From: Kutzneria sp. 744
Lineage (GTDB): Bacteria; Actinomycetota; Actinomycetes; Mycobacteriales; Pseudonocardiaceae
DNA length: 64,000 nucleotides
NCBI RefSeq assembly: GCF_000568255.1
Contig: NZ_KK037166.1
Coordinates: 9,416,119-9,480,118, forward strand
Direction: 5' to 3'
The notes beneath the pieces are model-generated. The model saw only the letters and a program-made list of their open reading frames with translations. It was not told where the DNA came from and did not search any database. Position 1 is the first letter of the stretch. Each line of letters begins with the position of its first letter. The position numbers and the translations under genes are program-made. Shown here piece after piece: positions 52,958 to 61,953 of this stretch.

Positions 52958-52985
52958 AAGGCGGCGGGGAGATCCCCGCCGCCTT
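52958..52985. terminator. perfect 12-bp bidirectional terminator
   Basis: AAGGCGGCGGGG (52958-52969) pairs exactly with 52974-52985 around a 4-base loop AGAT, with A and T runs on either side. It separates the GTPase pair from the convergent PAC2 gene. Confidence 0.85.
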
Positions 52986-53000
52986 GGCGTTCATGCCAAC

Positions 53001-53927
53001 CTATTGCCGGCCCAGTGGCCCGGGCGGGCCGTCGCCGCGCTGGCCGGGGCCGCCACGGCCGCGGCGGCGCAGGTAGCGCTCGAAATCGGCGGCGATGGCG
53101 TCACCGCTGGTCTCGCTGAGCTGGTTGTCGGCGTCGGCGTCGCCGCGCTCCTCAAGGGCACGGACGTAGTTGCGCACGTCCTCGTCCTCCTCGGCCATCT
53201 CGGTGACCGTCACCTCCCACTCCTCGGCCTGCTCGGGCAGCGCGCCGAGCGGCACCTCGATGTCGAGGGCCTCCTCGACCCGGTGCAGCAGCGCGAGCGT
53301 GGCCTTGGGGGCGGGGGGCTGCGAGACGTAGTGCGGCACGGCGGCCCAGAAGGAGATGGCCGGCACGCCGGCCTGGACGCACGCGTCCTGGAACACCCCG
53401 ACGATGCCGGTCGCGCCCTCGTAGCGCGAGCTCTCGAGCCCGAACTTGGCCGCGGAGTTGGCGTCGTAGGCCATGCCGGTGACGGGCACGGGGCGGGTGT
53501 GCGGCGTGTCCATCAGCATGGCCCCGAGCGTCACGACGGTGGTCACGCCCAACTGCTCGACGTAGCCCATCAGCTCGGCGCAGAACTTGCGCCACCGCAT
53601 GTTCGGCTCGATGCCGTGCACGAGCACCACGTCCACCGACGACCCCGGCGGGCGGCAGACCGACAGCCGGGTGGTCGGCCACTCGATCCGCCGCGTGACG
53701 CCCTCGACCATCCGGATCGTGGGCCGCGTGACCTGGAAGTCGTAGTAGTCGTCCGGGTCGAGTTCGGCGAGGGGAGTGGCGTCCCAGGTCAGTTCGAGGT
53801 GCTCGATCGCGGTGCTGGCGGCGTCGCCGGCGTCGTTCCACCCTTCGAAAGCGGCCACGAGGACGGGGTCGGTGAGCTGACGCTGCTCGGCCGAGGCGCC
53901 CTCTGGGTTCAGGTCCGGATCGGTCAC
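53001..53927 (-). CDS. PAC2-family protein
   Basis: 308 residues. PAC2 family (proteasome-assembly-chaperone-like) features: PVLVAAFEGWNDAGDAAS at the start, VVLVHGIEPNMRWRKFCAELMG in the middle, LGAMLMDTPHTRPVPVTGMA, and a C-terminal acidic helix with DFERYLRRRGRG. In mycobacteria and relatives a PAC2 gene occupies a similar position near hisE and hisG. Molecular function unknown in bacteria. Upstream neighbour divergent. Confidence 0.9.
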   Translation of the reverse strand: MTDPDLNPEGASAEQRQLTDPVLVAAFEGWNDAGDAASTAIEHLELTWDATPLAELDPDDYYDFQVTRPTIRMVEGVTRRIEWPTTRLSVCRPPGSSVDVVLVHGIEPNMRWRKFCAELMGYVEQLGVTTVVTLGAMLMDTPHTRPVPVTGMAYDANSAAKFGLESSRYEGATGIVGVFQDACVQAGVPAISFWAAVPHYVSQPPAPKATLALLHRVEEALDIEVPLGALPEQAEEWEVTVTEMAEEDEDVRNYVRALEERGDADADNQLSETSGDAIAADFERYLRRRGRGGPGQRGDGPPGPLGRQ

Positions 53928-54114
53928 CGGTCCAGCCTACGACCTGGGCCGCCGCCGACTCGATCGGTGCACCTCATAACTGCCCGCGCGTCGTAACGCG
54001 GGCCCGTCGGCGCAGGGGTGTGGCGCTGGCCGCACCGGGCCCGCGAACCGCAGGCCCGCGGGGTCGGCTCGGTTACGGTTGGACGGGCTTCGACTTCGAC
54101 AGGCGGGAGTAACC

Positions 54115-54780
54115 GTGCGCAGGCCGGCGGCGGTCTTGTTCGACATGGACGGCACTCTGATCGACTCCGAGAAGGTCTGGGACGTCTCGCTGGCCGATCT
54201 GGCCGCCGGCCTCGGCGGCGTGCTCTCACCGAAGACCAGGGACGTCATGATCGGGTCCAACATGGACCGGACCATGGTGCTGATGTTCGACGACCTCGGG
54301 CTGCCGCACGACCGGCTGGCCATGGAGGAGGGCGGCCGGTTTCTCACCAAGCGAACAGAGGAGTTGTTCCGGGACGGCCTGCCGTGGCGGCCCGGCGCGG
54401 CCGATCTGCTCGTGGCCGTGAAGGAGGCGGGCATCCCGACGGCGTTGGTCACGTCCACCGAGCGGGCCCTGACCGAGGTCGCCCTGGACACGATCGGCCG
54501 TGACTTCTTCGACGTGACCATCTGCGGCGACGAGGTGGACGGCCGCAACAAGCCGCTGCCGGAGCCGTACCTGAAGGCGGCGCGGCTGCTGGGCGTCGAC
54601 CCGGCCGACTGCGTGGCGGTCGAGGACTCGCCGACCGGCTCGGTGTCGGCCGCTGCCGCGGGCTGCACGGTGCTGGTCGTGCCGTGCGACGTGGATGTGC
54701 CGATCGGGCCGAACATGGTGCACCGCGAGTCACTGGTCGGCGTGGACGTGTCGGTTCTCGGGGCACTGCTGGGCCGGTGA
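54115..54780 (+). CDS. HAD-superfamily hydrolase (phosphatase)
   Basis: 221 residues from GTG 54115 after GGGAG. Motif I FDMDGTLIDS, motif II LVTSTERALTE, motif III Lys in GRNKPLPEPYLK, motif IV VEDSPTG. A short helical cap follows motif I. Acts on phosphorylated small molecules. Such HAD genes often sit next to the PAC2 gene and before the histidine genes in these genomes; the phosphate substrate remains unknown. Confidence 0.9.
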   Translation: MRRPAAVLFDMDGTLIDSEKVWDVSLADLAAGLGGVLSPKTRDVMIGSNMDRTMVLMFDDLGLPHDRLAMEEGGRFLTKRTEELFRDGLPWRPGAADLLVAVKEAGIPTALVTSTERALTEVALDTIGRDFFDVTICGDEVDGRNKPLPEPYLKAARLLGVDPADCVAVEDSPTGSVSAAAAGCTVLVVPCDVDVPIGPNMVHRESLVGVDVSVLGALLGR

Positions 54781-54849
54781 TTTCGCCGCCCTCGGGTGGT
54801 ATATCACCGGTTCGGGTGGCATTCTGGCTGGTACTACCGGGGACGGGAC

Positions 54850-54882
54850 GGGCGCCGCGGGCCGATCGGGCCCGCGGCGCCC
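54850..54882 (+). terminator. strong 14-bp intrinsic terminator
   Basis: 54850-54863 pairs exactly with 54869-54882 around a 5-base loop, followed by GTTGTTTT. Ends the HAD transcript 70 bases after its stop. Confidence 0.85.
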
Positions 54883-55028
54883 GAGTTGTTTTCCCCGGTA
54901 TTTTTGCGAAACGAGACGGGTTCGTTTTCGGGTGTGGCGGACGCGACCGCCGACGGAATTGCCTTACCGATCGGTAGCGGATCTCCTTGACGGCACGTGA
55001 TTTTTCGTCGACGACAGGAGCCGCCGCC

Positions 55029-56046
55029 GTGAGGGCGTCCATTCGCAGCAACGCCCCCGTCCGCAACGCCGCCATGCTCGGCATCGGCGCCTACCGGCCG
55101 CGGCTGGTCGTGGACAACGACCAGGTGGCCGGGCTCATCGACTCGTCCGACGAATGGATCCGCACCCGGTCCGGGATCCGCTGCCGCCGCTGGGCCGGCG
55201 AGGACGAGACGATCGTCGAGATGGCCACGGCGGCCGCGGCTGAGGCGATCGAGCGCAGCGGCGTCGACCCGGAGCGCATCGGCTGCGTGCTGCTGGCGAC
55301 GATCTCCAACCTGAAGCAGACGCCGGCGGCGGCCAGCGAGGTCGCCACCCGGGTCGGCGCGGTCAACGCCGGCGCCATGGACATCTCCGCCGCCTGTGCC
55401 GGCTTCTGCTACGGCCTCGCGCTGGCCGGCGACATCGTGCGCGGCGGCAGCGCGGAGTACGTGCTGCTGATCGGCGTGGAGCGGATGACCGACCTGATCG
55501 ACGACCGCGATCGCGGGCACCGCCTTCCTGTTCGCCGACGGCGCCGGCGCGGCGGTCGTCGGCGGCAGCGACGAGCCCGGCATCGGGCCGGTGGTGTGGG
55601 GAAGCGACGGCAGCCAGTCGGAGCTGATCAGCCAGGACCACAGCTGGCTGGACTGGCGGGACCAGCTGGCCAAGGACCCGTCGGCCGAGGCGCCCGCGCT
55701 GCGCATGAAGGGGCAGCCCGTGTTCCGCTGGGCGACCGTGGAGATGGCCAAGGTCGCCCGCCGCACCCTGGAGGTGGCCGGCATCGACGTGGCCGACCTG
55801 GACGCCTTCATCCCGCATCAGGCCAACGACCGGATCACCGAGGGGCTGGCGCGGTCGCTGCGGCTGCCGGCGTCGGTGGCGATCGCCCGCGACGTGATCG
55901 AGCAGGGCAACACGTCCGCCGCGTCGGTCCCGCTGGCCATCGACACGATGATGGCCTCGGGGGCCGTGCGCAGCGGCGACACCGCCCTGTTGTTGGGCTT
56001 CGGCGCTGGTCTGAGCTTCGCCGGGCAGGTTGTCGTGCTGCCGTGA
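55029..56046 (+). pseudogene. FabH-type beta-ketoacyl-ACP synthase III, frame broken by one inserted base
   Basis: Two frames join to a full KASIII of about 338 residues. First frame, from GTG 55029 with AGGAG upstream: MLGIGAYRPRLVVDN...SSDEWIRTRSGI, catalytic Cys123 in ISAACAGFCYGLA. An extra G in the GGG run at 55515-55517 then shifts it. Removing one G gives DRDRGTAFLFADGAGAAVVGG and continues to PHQANDRI (His) and EQGNTSAASVPLA (Asn), completing the Cys-His-Asn triad. KASIII condenses an acyl-CoA with malonyl-ACP to start fatty-acid or polyketide chains. No other chain-elongation genes are nearby. May be intact in the organism. Confidence 0.8.
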
Positions 56047-56172
56047 GCACCGTCCGGCTTGTTGCAAGAGATTTGCAAATAGCATTCGAGTGAACTGATC
56101 CGGTTCTCCGCGCGAAGTGATCTGGTGACCCGACTCGCGCCAGTTCGTACCTTGTGTCTGGAGACCCGGATC

Positions 56173-56445
56173 ATGACAAGTCTTTCCCCAGTGTCGCGCC
56201 GCAAGCTGCTGCGCGGCGCACTGGCCGTCGGCGCCGCCGGTGTCGTCGGCGGTGTCGCCGTCGAGGCGTTCACCACCGGCGCGTCGGCGCAGACCGACTC
56301 GCAGGCCGCGGGCGGCGACGCCGAGCCCGTGGTCGCGCACGTCCGGGACGTCGCGTCGGGGGACATCGACATCTTCGTCGGCACCAAGCTGGTCCGGCTC
56401 AAAGACCCGCAACTGGCCGCCCGACTGGCCCAGGCCGCCCGCTGA
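56173..56445 (+). CDS. small Tat-exported protein preceding a DUF4331 gene
   Basis: 90 residues from ATG 56173, with GGAG upstream. SRRKLLRGALAVGAAGVVGGVAVEA is a textbook twin-arginine signal. The short mature part (VVAHVRDVASGDIDIFVGTKLVRLKDPQLAARLAQAAR) has no cofactor motif. It begins an apparent operon with the DUF4331 and the 93-residue gene, 14 bases ahead of the next start. Possibly a partner, anchor or chaperone for the DUF4331 protein. Confidence 0.75.
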   Translation: MTSLSPVSRRKLLRGALAVGAAGVVGGVAVEAFTTGASAQTDSQAAGGDAEPVVAHVRDVASGDIDIFVGTKLVRLKDPQLAARLAQAAR

Positions 56446-56459
56446 CGAGGAGTTTGACG

Positions 56460-57851
56460 TTGTCATCGCACCGCGAAGCCCCCGAGATCTCGCAGGACCC
56501 GGTCGCCGACTCGGCCGACCTGTACGCGTTCGTCAGCCCCGACGCGCCCAACACCGTCACGCTGATCGCGAACTACGTGCCGCTCCAGTCGCCCGCCGCC
56601 GGCCCGAACTTCTGGGAGTTCGGCGAGGACGTGCTGTACGAGATCAACATCGACAACGACGGCGACGGCCGGGCCGATGTGACCTACCAGTTCCGGTTCA
56701 AGACCGAACTGGGCAACAACAACACGTTCCTGTACAACACCGGCCCGATCCAGTCGCTGGACTCGCCGAACTGGAACCGCAAGCAGTTCTACGACGTCAC
56801 GCGGATCAGCAAGGGCTACAGCCAGAAGCTCGGCGCCCACCTGCCCAGCCCGCCGTGCAACATCGGGCCACTGTCCACTCCGAACTACAGCAAGCTGGCC
56901 CAGGACGCCGTGCGCGACCTCGGCGGCGGCCGCAAGGTGTTCGCGGGACAGCGTTCCGACGGCTTCTACGTCGACCTCGGGGCGATCTTCGACCTCGGCC
57001 GGCTGCGCCCGTTCGACGCCGCCCACAACAACTTCGGGCTGGCCAAGCTGGTCAACTCCGGCGGCGTGAACGCCACCAAGGACCTCAACGTGCACACCAT
57101 CGCGTTGCAGGTGCCCATCTCCGACCTGACCCGCGGCGGCTACAACGCCAAGGACGTCAACAACCCGGCCGCCGTCATCGGGGTGTGGACCGCCGCCCGC
57201 CGGCAGCAGGTCAAGCTGTGGGACGACGTCAAGCGCCGCCACGAGTACTCCGGGCCGTGGACCCAGGTGTCCCGGCTGGGCAACCCGCTCGTCAACGAGG
57301 TGCTGATTCCCATGTCCCGCAAGGACGAGTGGAATCATTCGCAGCCGTCCGACGACAAGAACTTCGCCCAGTTCGTGACCAAGCCCGAGCTGGCCGGCCT
57401 GCTGCCCGTGCTGTACCCGGGCGCCTTCCCCAACCTGGACGCCCTGAACAAGTCCGGCAAGTCCCGCGACGACCTCGCCGCCGTGTTGCTGACCGGCCTG
57501 CCTTCCGGTGTCGTGAACGGCTTCCAGAACAACACCGGCCACGTCCAGGCCGACATGCTGCGCCTGAACACCGCCGTGCCGCCGGCCATGAAGCCCAACA
57601 TCCTCGGCGTCGTCGGCGGCGACCTGGCCGGCTTCCCCAACGGCCGCCGCGTCTACGACGACGTAGTGTCGATCGAGCTCCGCGCCATCGCCGGCGTCAC
57701 CTTCAGCCTCATCGACAAGAACTTCAAGCCCGACGCCGTCGCCGGCCAGCTGACCGACGGCCTCACGCCCGCCAACCTCGACATCCAGTTCATGCCGCAC
57801 TTCCCGTTCCTGGGCGTGCCCCACGACGGCTTCGACACCCCGGCGAAGTAG
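56460..57851 (+). CDS. DUF4331-domain protein
   Basis: About 463 residues from TTG 56460, after GAGGAG. It begins SSHREAPEISQDPVADSADLYAFVSPD, the unmistakable DUF4331 opening. Beta-rich repeats follow, with DVTYQFRFKTE and many Asn/Gly/Asp turns. The end has DIQFMPHFPFLGVPHDGFDTPA. No signal peptide of its own. Function of the domain is unknown. Lies between the Tat peptide and a small protein, 11 bases before the latter. Confidence 0.85.
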   Translation: MSSHREAPEISQDPVADSADLYAFVSPDAPNTVTLIANYVPLQSPAAGPNFWEFGEDVLYEINIDNDGDGRADVTYQFRFKTELGNNNTFLYNTGPIQSLDSPNWNRKQFYDVTRISKGYSQKLGAHLPSPPCNIGPLSTPNYSKLAQDAVRDLGGGRKVFAGQRSDGFYVDLGAIFDLGRLRPFDAAHNNFGLAKLVNSGGVNATKDLNVHTIALQVPISDLTRGGYNAKDVNNPAAVIGVWTAARRQQVKLWDDVKRRHEYSGPWTQVSRLGNPLVNEVLIPMSRKDEWNHSQPSDDKNFAQFVTKPELAGLLPVLYPGAFPNLDALNKSGKSRDDLAAVLLTGLPSGVVNGFQNNTGHVQADMLRLNTAVPPAMKPNILGVVGGDLAGFPNGRRVYDDVVSIELRAIAGVTFSLIDKNFKPDAVAGQLTDGLTPANLDIQFMPHFPFLGVPHDGFDTPAK

Positions 57852-57862
57852 GAGCGTCCCCC

Positions 57863-58144
57863 TTGGCTGACAGCCTCGTCCTCGACATCGGCGGCGACAT
57901 CGGCGCCCTGGTCATCCACACCGGGCCCGACCTCGACTCCGCCGAGATCGAGCTCAGCCCCGTCGGTTCCGACCACCAGCGGTTCCACAACCAGGTCCAC
58001 GCCCGGCACCTCCCCGACGGCATCCGCCACAACGCCGTCTTCCCCCGCGTCCACGCCGGCACCTACAACATCTGGCGCGACCACCACACCCTCCACGGCA
58101 CCATCACCGTCGAGGGCGGGCGAGTGGCGGAGTACACCTGGTGA
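57863..58144 (+). CDS. small conserved protein (possible phospholipase-associated)
   Basis: 93 residues from TTG 57863 after TAGGAG. Begins ADSLVLDIGGDIGALVIHTGPDLDSAEIELSPVG and ends HGTITVEGGRVAEYTW. The same type occurs across streptomycetes, usually without function or loosely labelled as phospholipase; no catalytic motif is visible. Third gene of the DUF4331 operon. Confidence 0.7.
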   Translation: MADSLVLDIGGDIGALVIHTGPDLDSAEIELSPVGSDHQRFHNQVHARHLPDGIRHNAVFPRVHAGTYNIWRDHHTLHGTITVEGGRVAEYTW

Positions 58145-58203
58145 CGCGGCGCGGCGAGGCCCGTCAGGCCCGGTGAGCGGAGCCGCCAAGCCCAGCGAAA
58201 ACG

Positions 58204-58271
58204 CGAGTCCCGTCCTCAGGCCAGCTGCCTTCACGGCGCTGGATCCGTCACAGGCCTGAGGGCGGGACTCG
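58204..58271. repeat. 19-bp imperfect inverted repeat and GCGGGACTCGCG-type repeats
   Basis: 58204-58222 and 58253-58271 are inverted copies with one mismatch. Related GGACTCGCG words recur at about 58331 and 58379, preceded each time by CCCGAGAGC. The 250-base gap to the convergent patatin gene contains nothing else recognisable. Function may be termination. Confidence 0.6.
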
Positions 58272-58394
58272 GCGCGGTATCCAAGGGCCGACTCGCGCAT
58301 CGGAACCGGCATCATGCTTGCCCGAGAGCCGGACTCGCGGTGGTCTGCCTGAAACCGTATTTCGGTGTGCCCGAGAGCGGGACTCGCGGGGGGA

Positions 58395-59327
58395 TTAGGC
58401 GGCGAAGACGGCGTGGACGGCGGCGGCGCCGGTTTCCTCGGCGCGGCGGAGGCGGGGGATGTTGGTGGTGAGGCCGTTGACGCCGCAGTCGGTGGCGGGG
58501 CGCAACGCCAACAAGCCCTTGCCGGTCAACAGCTGCATGGCGGTGGCGTGCTTCTCGGCGCGGCGGCGCAGCGCCTCGGCGACCACGGGGTCGAGGCCGC
58601 GGGCGACGACGGACATGAGGGGGTGCTCGCCGCCCTTGAGGGACTTCTCGGTGGGGGCACGGGAAAGCAGCACGAGGACGTGAGTGGCGGAGCGCTCAAG
58701 GGCCCGCTCGATGGCGATGGGCTCGGCGACGGAGCCGTCGATCCACTGGGCGCCTTGCAGCGAAATTGCGGGCCCGCAGAGGAAAGGGATGCAGGAGGTG
58801 GCGCAGAGGGCGGCCCGCCAGTCGTCGGCGGTGGACAGGCCGGAGAGCTCCTCGGCGACGCCGGTGTCGAGGCGGGTGGCAACGGTGCGGACGGGGATGT
58901 CGGAGTTGGCCAACAGCTCGTAGTCGAGGGGCTTGGCCTTCTCCAGCACGTGCTCGACGAGGTAGTCGAGGCTGATCAAGGGTCCACGGCCGGTGAGCGC
59001 GCGGCGGTAGTTGATGAAGTCGCTGGAGGCGAGGTCCTCGTAGTACACGGCGCCGGCCTTGGAGCCCTCGCCGATGGCCAGCGCCACGGCGGAGAAGGCG
59101 CCGGCGGAGGTGCCGTAGACGTCGTCGAACGCGTCGCGCATGCCGAGGGACTCCAGGGCGGAGACCATGCCGCCGGCGTAGACGCCCCGCATGCCGCCGC
59201 CCTCGACGACGAGCGCCACCCGAAGGTCGTCCTCGCGCTTGCCGGGTCGGCTGCCGGCGGCCCGTCGGGTCCGCAGCACGTCCAACACGTCCCGGTCGCC
59301 GTGCACGAAGTCCAACGCGCCCCCCAA
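58395..59327 (-). CDS. patatin-like phospholipase
   Basis: 310 residues. Oxyanion-hole loop EGGGMRGVYAGG near 43, nucleophile Ser in the elbow YGTSAGAFSA (GxSxG) near 71, and the dyad Asp in WIDGSVAEP (DGG/DGS) near 195. This is the Ser-Asp dyad of patatin-like lipid acyl hydrolases. The C-terminal RRRAEKHATAMQLLTGKGLLALRP fits the bacterial group. Starts 4 bases after the flavoprotein gene, so the two are in one operon. Confidence 0.92.
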   Translation of the reverse strand: MGGALDFVHGDRDVLDVLRTRRAAGSRPGKREDDLRVALVVEGGGMRGVYAGGMVSALESLGMRDAFDDVYGTSAGAFSAVALAIGEGSKAGAVYYEDLASSDFINYRRALTGRGPLISLDYLVEHVLEKAKPLDYELLANSDIPVRTVATRLDTGVAEELSGLSTADDWRAALCATSCIPFLCGPAISLQGAQWIDGSVAEPIAIERALERSATHVLVLLSRAPTEKSLKGGEHPLMSVVARGLDPVVAEALRRRAEKHATAMQLLTGKGLLALRPATDCGVNGLTTNIPRLRRAEETGAAAVHAVFAA

Positions 59328-59331
59328 GTCC

Positions 59332-60402
59332 TCAGGCGGCGCTCACAGCCCGCTTGGCCAGCAGGTCCCGGACTTCCCGGGCCGCCGCACGTCCTGCCCT
59401 CGTCGCCCCCACCGTACTAGCCGACGGACCGTACCCGACCAGGTGAACCCGAGGATCCAGGACGACGCGGGTGCCGTCCATGAGAATGCCACCGCCGGGG
59501 GCACGAAGGTGCAGCGGCCGAAGGTGGTCGAGGGCAGCGCGGAATCCGGTGGCCCAGAGGATCACATCGGCCCTCACGTGCCGGCCGTCGTCCCAGGTCA
59601 CGCCGTCGGGCACGACCCGGTCGAACATCGGCAGCCGCTCCATCACACCGCGGGCCCGTGCCTCGGCGACGTCGGGGGTCACACCCAATCCGGTCACGCC
59701 GACCACGCTGACGGGTGGCAGCCCGGCCCGTACGCGCTCGTCGACCAGGGCCACGGCGGCCCGGCCGTCCTGCTCCTTGAACGGTCCCTCACGCCAGATC
59801 GGCGGCTGCCGCGTCACCCACGTCGTTGAGGCCCCGACCAGGGAGATCTCGGCGAGTGCCTGAGTCGCCGAGGCCCCGCCGCCGACCACGACCACGCGCT
59901 TGCCGGTCATCTCCTCCGGGCCGTTGTAGTCGAACGTGTGCAGCTGACGGCCCGCGAACGACGCCTGCCCGGGGTAGTGCGGCCAGAACGGCCGCTCCCA
60001 GGTCCCGGTCGCGTTGACCACGGCCCGGGCCACCCATTCACCCTTATCGGTGACAACAAGGAGCCGGCCATCGCCGTTCTCCCGGACGGCCATCACCCGG
60101 ACCGGTCGTTTCACCGGCACCGAATTCCGCAGCTCGAAGGCCTCGAAGTACTCGGACACGACCTCCGACGCCGGCCGCGACGCGTCGGGCTTGCCCAGTG
60201 GCATGTCCGGCAGGTCGTGGATGCCGTGGACCTTCCCCAGACGCAGCGACGGCCACCGGTGCTGCCACGCCCCACCAGGGCCTGGAGCCCCGTCCAACAC
60301 GACGTGCTCGACGCCGTAGTGGCGCAGGAAGTAGCTGGCCGACAGCCCCGCCTGACCGGCTCCGATCACCACTGCGTCGATTTCTCGCGCGTCAACGGCC
60401 AC
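59332..60402 (-). CDS. FAD-dependent NAD(P)-binding oxidoreductase (flavin monooxygenase-like)
   Basis: 356 residues from GTG 60402. FAD-binding GAGQAGLSASYFLRHYG near 14, NADPH-binding GGGASATQALAEI near 172, and the W/P-rich FMO-like segment RWPSLRLGKVHGIHDLPDMPLG. ATGFRAALDHLRPL near the C-terminus is the usual ATG motif. Such proteins oxygenate N or S atoms or ketones, or reduce disulfides. Upstream of patatin in the same operon. Confidence 0.88.
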   Translation of the reverse strand: MAVDAREIDAVVIGAGQAGLSASYFLRHYGVEHVVLDGAPGPGGAWQHRWPSLRLGKVHGIHDLPDMPLGKPDASRPASEVVSEYFEAFELRNSVPVKRPVRVMAVRENGDGRLLVVTDKGEWVARAVVNATGTWERPFWPHYPGQASFAGRQLHTFDYNGPEEMTGKRVVVVGGGASATQALAEISLVGASTTWVTRQPPIWREGPFKEQDGRAAVALVDERVRAGLPPVSVVGVTGLGVTPDVAEARARGVMERLPMFDRVVPDGVTWDDGRHVRADVILWATGFRAALDHLRPLHLRAPGGGILMDGTRVVLDPRVHLVGYGPSASTVGATRAGRAAAREVRDLLAKRAVSAA

Positions 60403-60519
60403 ACCCTTGCCAACCGCTGCGGCAATCGGGTGCTTCCGCGCCGCCTGTCGGTTTGCTCACACCGGGCCGTATCAGCGCCGACGGCCACGGCTCATGGACA
60501 GCGAGGAGGGGAGACCGAA

Positions 60520-60762
60520 ATGTTCACCATGACCTTCTGGCAGTGCACCCTCGAACGGGCGATGAAAACGTTCTGCCAAACCCTGGTTGCTGTTCTCGGA
60601 GCGGGAAGCGTCGGTTTGCTGAACGCTGCGTGGACCACGTCGCTGTCCACCGCCGGCATGGCCGCGCTGCTGTCCGTGCTGACGTCGGTCGGGTCCGCCC
60701 CGCTGGGCAAACCCGGCAGCCCGAGCCTGCTCCCGCCGCAGCGTGAGGCCACCCCCAGGTAG
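60520..60762 (+). CDS. small holin-like membrane protein
   Basis: 80 residues from ATG 60520 after GAGGAGGGGAG. Begins MFTMTFWQCTLERAMKTFCQTLVAVLGAGSVG with two hydrophobic stretches and a Pro/Ser tail ending PGSPSLLPPQ. This matches the r1t-type phage holin layout found in actinomycete genomes. No lysin gene is adjacent, so it may be a stray relic or a non-phage membrane peptide. Confidence 0.75.
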   Translation: MFTMTFWQCTLERAMKTFCQTLVAVLGAGSVGLLNAAWTTSLSTAGMAALLSVLTSVGSAPLGKPGSPSLLPPQREATPR

Positions 60763-60798
60763 GCGGCGGCCGGGCCCGTGATGGGAGGATCAGCCCCC

Positions 60799-61062
60799 GT
60801 GAAGACGTTCGACGAGCTGTTCGCGGAGCTGACCGACCGCAAGAAGGACCGCCCGGCCGGTTCGGGCACGGTGGCGGCGCTGGACGACGGCATCCATGCC
60901 CAGGGCAAGAAGGTCCTGGAGGAGGCCGGCGAGGTGTGGATCGCGGCCGAGCATGAGTCCGACGAGCGGCTGGCCGAGGAGATATCCCAGTTGCTCTACC
61001 GCGTCCAGGTGTTGATGCTGGGCCGCGACCTGACCCTCGACGACGTCTACCGCCACCTATGA
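60799..61062 (+). CDS. hisE: phosphoribosyl-ATP pyrophosphohydrolase
   Basis: 87 residues from GTG 60799 (GGGAGG upstream), the usual HisE length. Motifs: [27 protein letters not shown] at the start, then [19 protein letters not shown], the metal-binding EExxE-type helix, and [14 protein letters not shown]. Hydrolyses phosphoribosyl-ATP to phosphoribosyl-AMP, second step of histidine synthesis. ATGA overlap with hisG ensures coupled expression. Confidence 0.92.
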   Translation: MKTFDELFAELTDRKKDRPAGSGTVAALDDGIHAQGKKVLEEAGEVWIAAEHESDERLAEEISQLLYRVQVLMLGRDLTLDDVYRHL

Positions 61063-61928
61063 GCGACAACGGGAGTAAGCAGATGCTGCGCGTCGCGGTG
61101 CCCAACAAGGGCGCCCTTGCCGAGAAGTCCGCCGAGATGCTGGCCGAGGCGGGCTACCGGGGACGCCATGAGCAGCGCGACCTCACCGTGCTCGACCTGG
61201 CCAACGACGTCGAGTTCTTCTTCCTGCGGCCCAAGGACATCGCCATCTACGTCGGGTCCGGCCAGCTGGACCTGGGCATCACCGGCCTCGACCTGGCCCG
61301 GGACTCCGGCGCGGGCGTCGAGCCCACGCTGGAGCTGGGCTTCGGCGGCTCGAACTTCCGCTACGCCGGCCCGGCCGGCCGGGACTGGAAGGTCGAGGAC
61401 CTGCAGGGCATGCGGCTGGCCACGGCCTACCCGCGGCTGGTCGTGGACGACCTGAGCCGGCGCGGCATCGAGGCCGACGTGATCCGGCTCGACGGCGCGG
61501 TCGAGATCTCGGTGCAGCTGGGCGTGGCCGACGTCATTGCCGACGTGGTCGGCTCCGGCCGCACGCTGCGCCAGCACAACCTGGTGGCCTTCGGCGACGT
61601 GATCTGCAAGTCCGAGGCGATCCTGGTGCAGCGCGAGGGCTCGGAGCTCACGCCGGCCAAGGCGCAGCTCACTGCCCGGCTGCGCGGCGTGGTGCTGGCC
61701 CAGCAGTACCTGATGCTGGACTACGACTGCCCGAAGGCGCTGCTGGAGCAGGCGCTCAAGACCACGCCGGGCCTGGAGTCGCCGACGGTCGCGCCGCTGG
61801 CCGACGAGAACTGGAACGCGGTGCGGGCGATGGTGTCCCGCAAGGACGCCAACCAGATCATGGACGAGCTGTCGGCGCTGGGCGCGAAGGCGATCCTGGC
61901 CTCCGACATCCGCTCGTGCCGACTGTGA
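61059..61928 (+). CDS. hisG: ATP phosphoribosyltransferase, long form
   Basis: 289 residues. [24 protein letters not shown] at the start, substrate-site [21 protein letters not shown] and the PRPP-binding segment near [32 protein letters not shown] (about 150-180). The C-terminal 75 residues ([49 protein letters not shown]) form the HisG_L domain for histidine feedback inhibition. First step of histidine synthesis, condensing ATP and PRPP. Confidence 0.95.
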   Translation: MSDNGSKQMLRVAVPNKGALAEKSAEMLAEAGYRGRHEQRDLTVLDLANDVEFFFLRPKDIAIYVGSGQLDLGITGLDLARDSGAGVEPTLELGFGGSNFRYAGPAGRDWKVEDLQGMRLATAYPRLVVDDLSRRGIEADVIRLDGAVEISVQLGVADVIADVVGSGRTLRQHNLVAFGDVICKSEAILVQREGSELTPAKAQLTARLRGVVLAQQYLMLDYDCPKALLEQALKTTPGLESPTVAPLADENWNAVRAMVSRKDANQIMDELSALGAKAILASDIRSCRL

Positions 61929-61953
61929 TCCTGCCGGCTCCGAGCACACGGGG

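Noticed and set aside
60520-60762. Prophage remnant around the holin-like gene
   Set aside because: No lysin, integrase, capsid or tail genes within several kb; flanking genes are flavoprotein and histidine synthesis.
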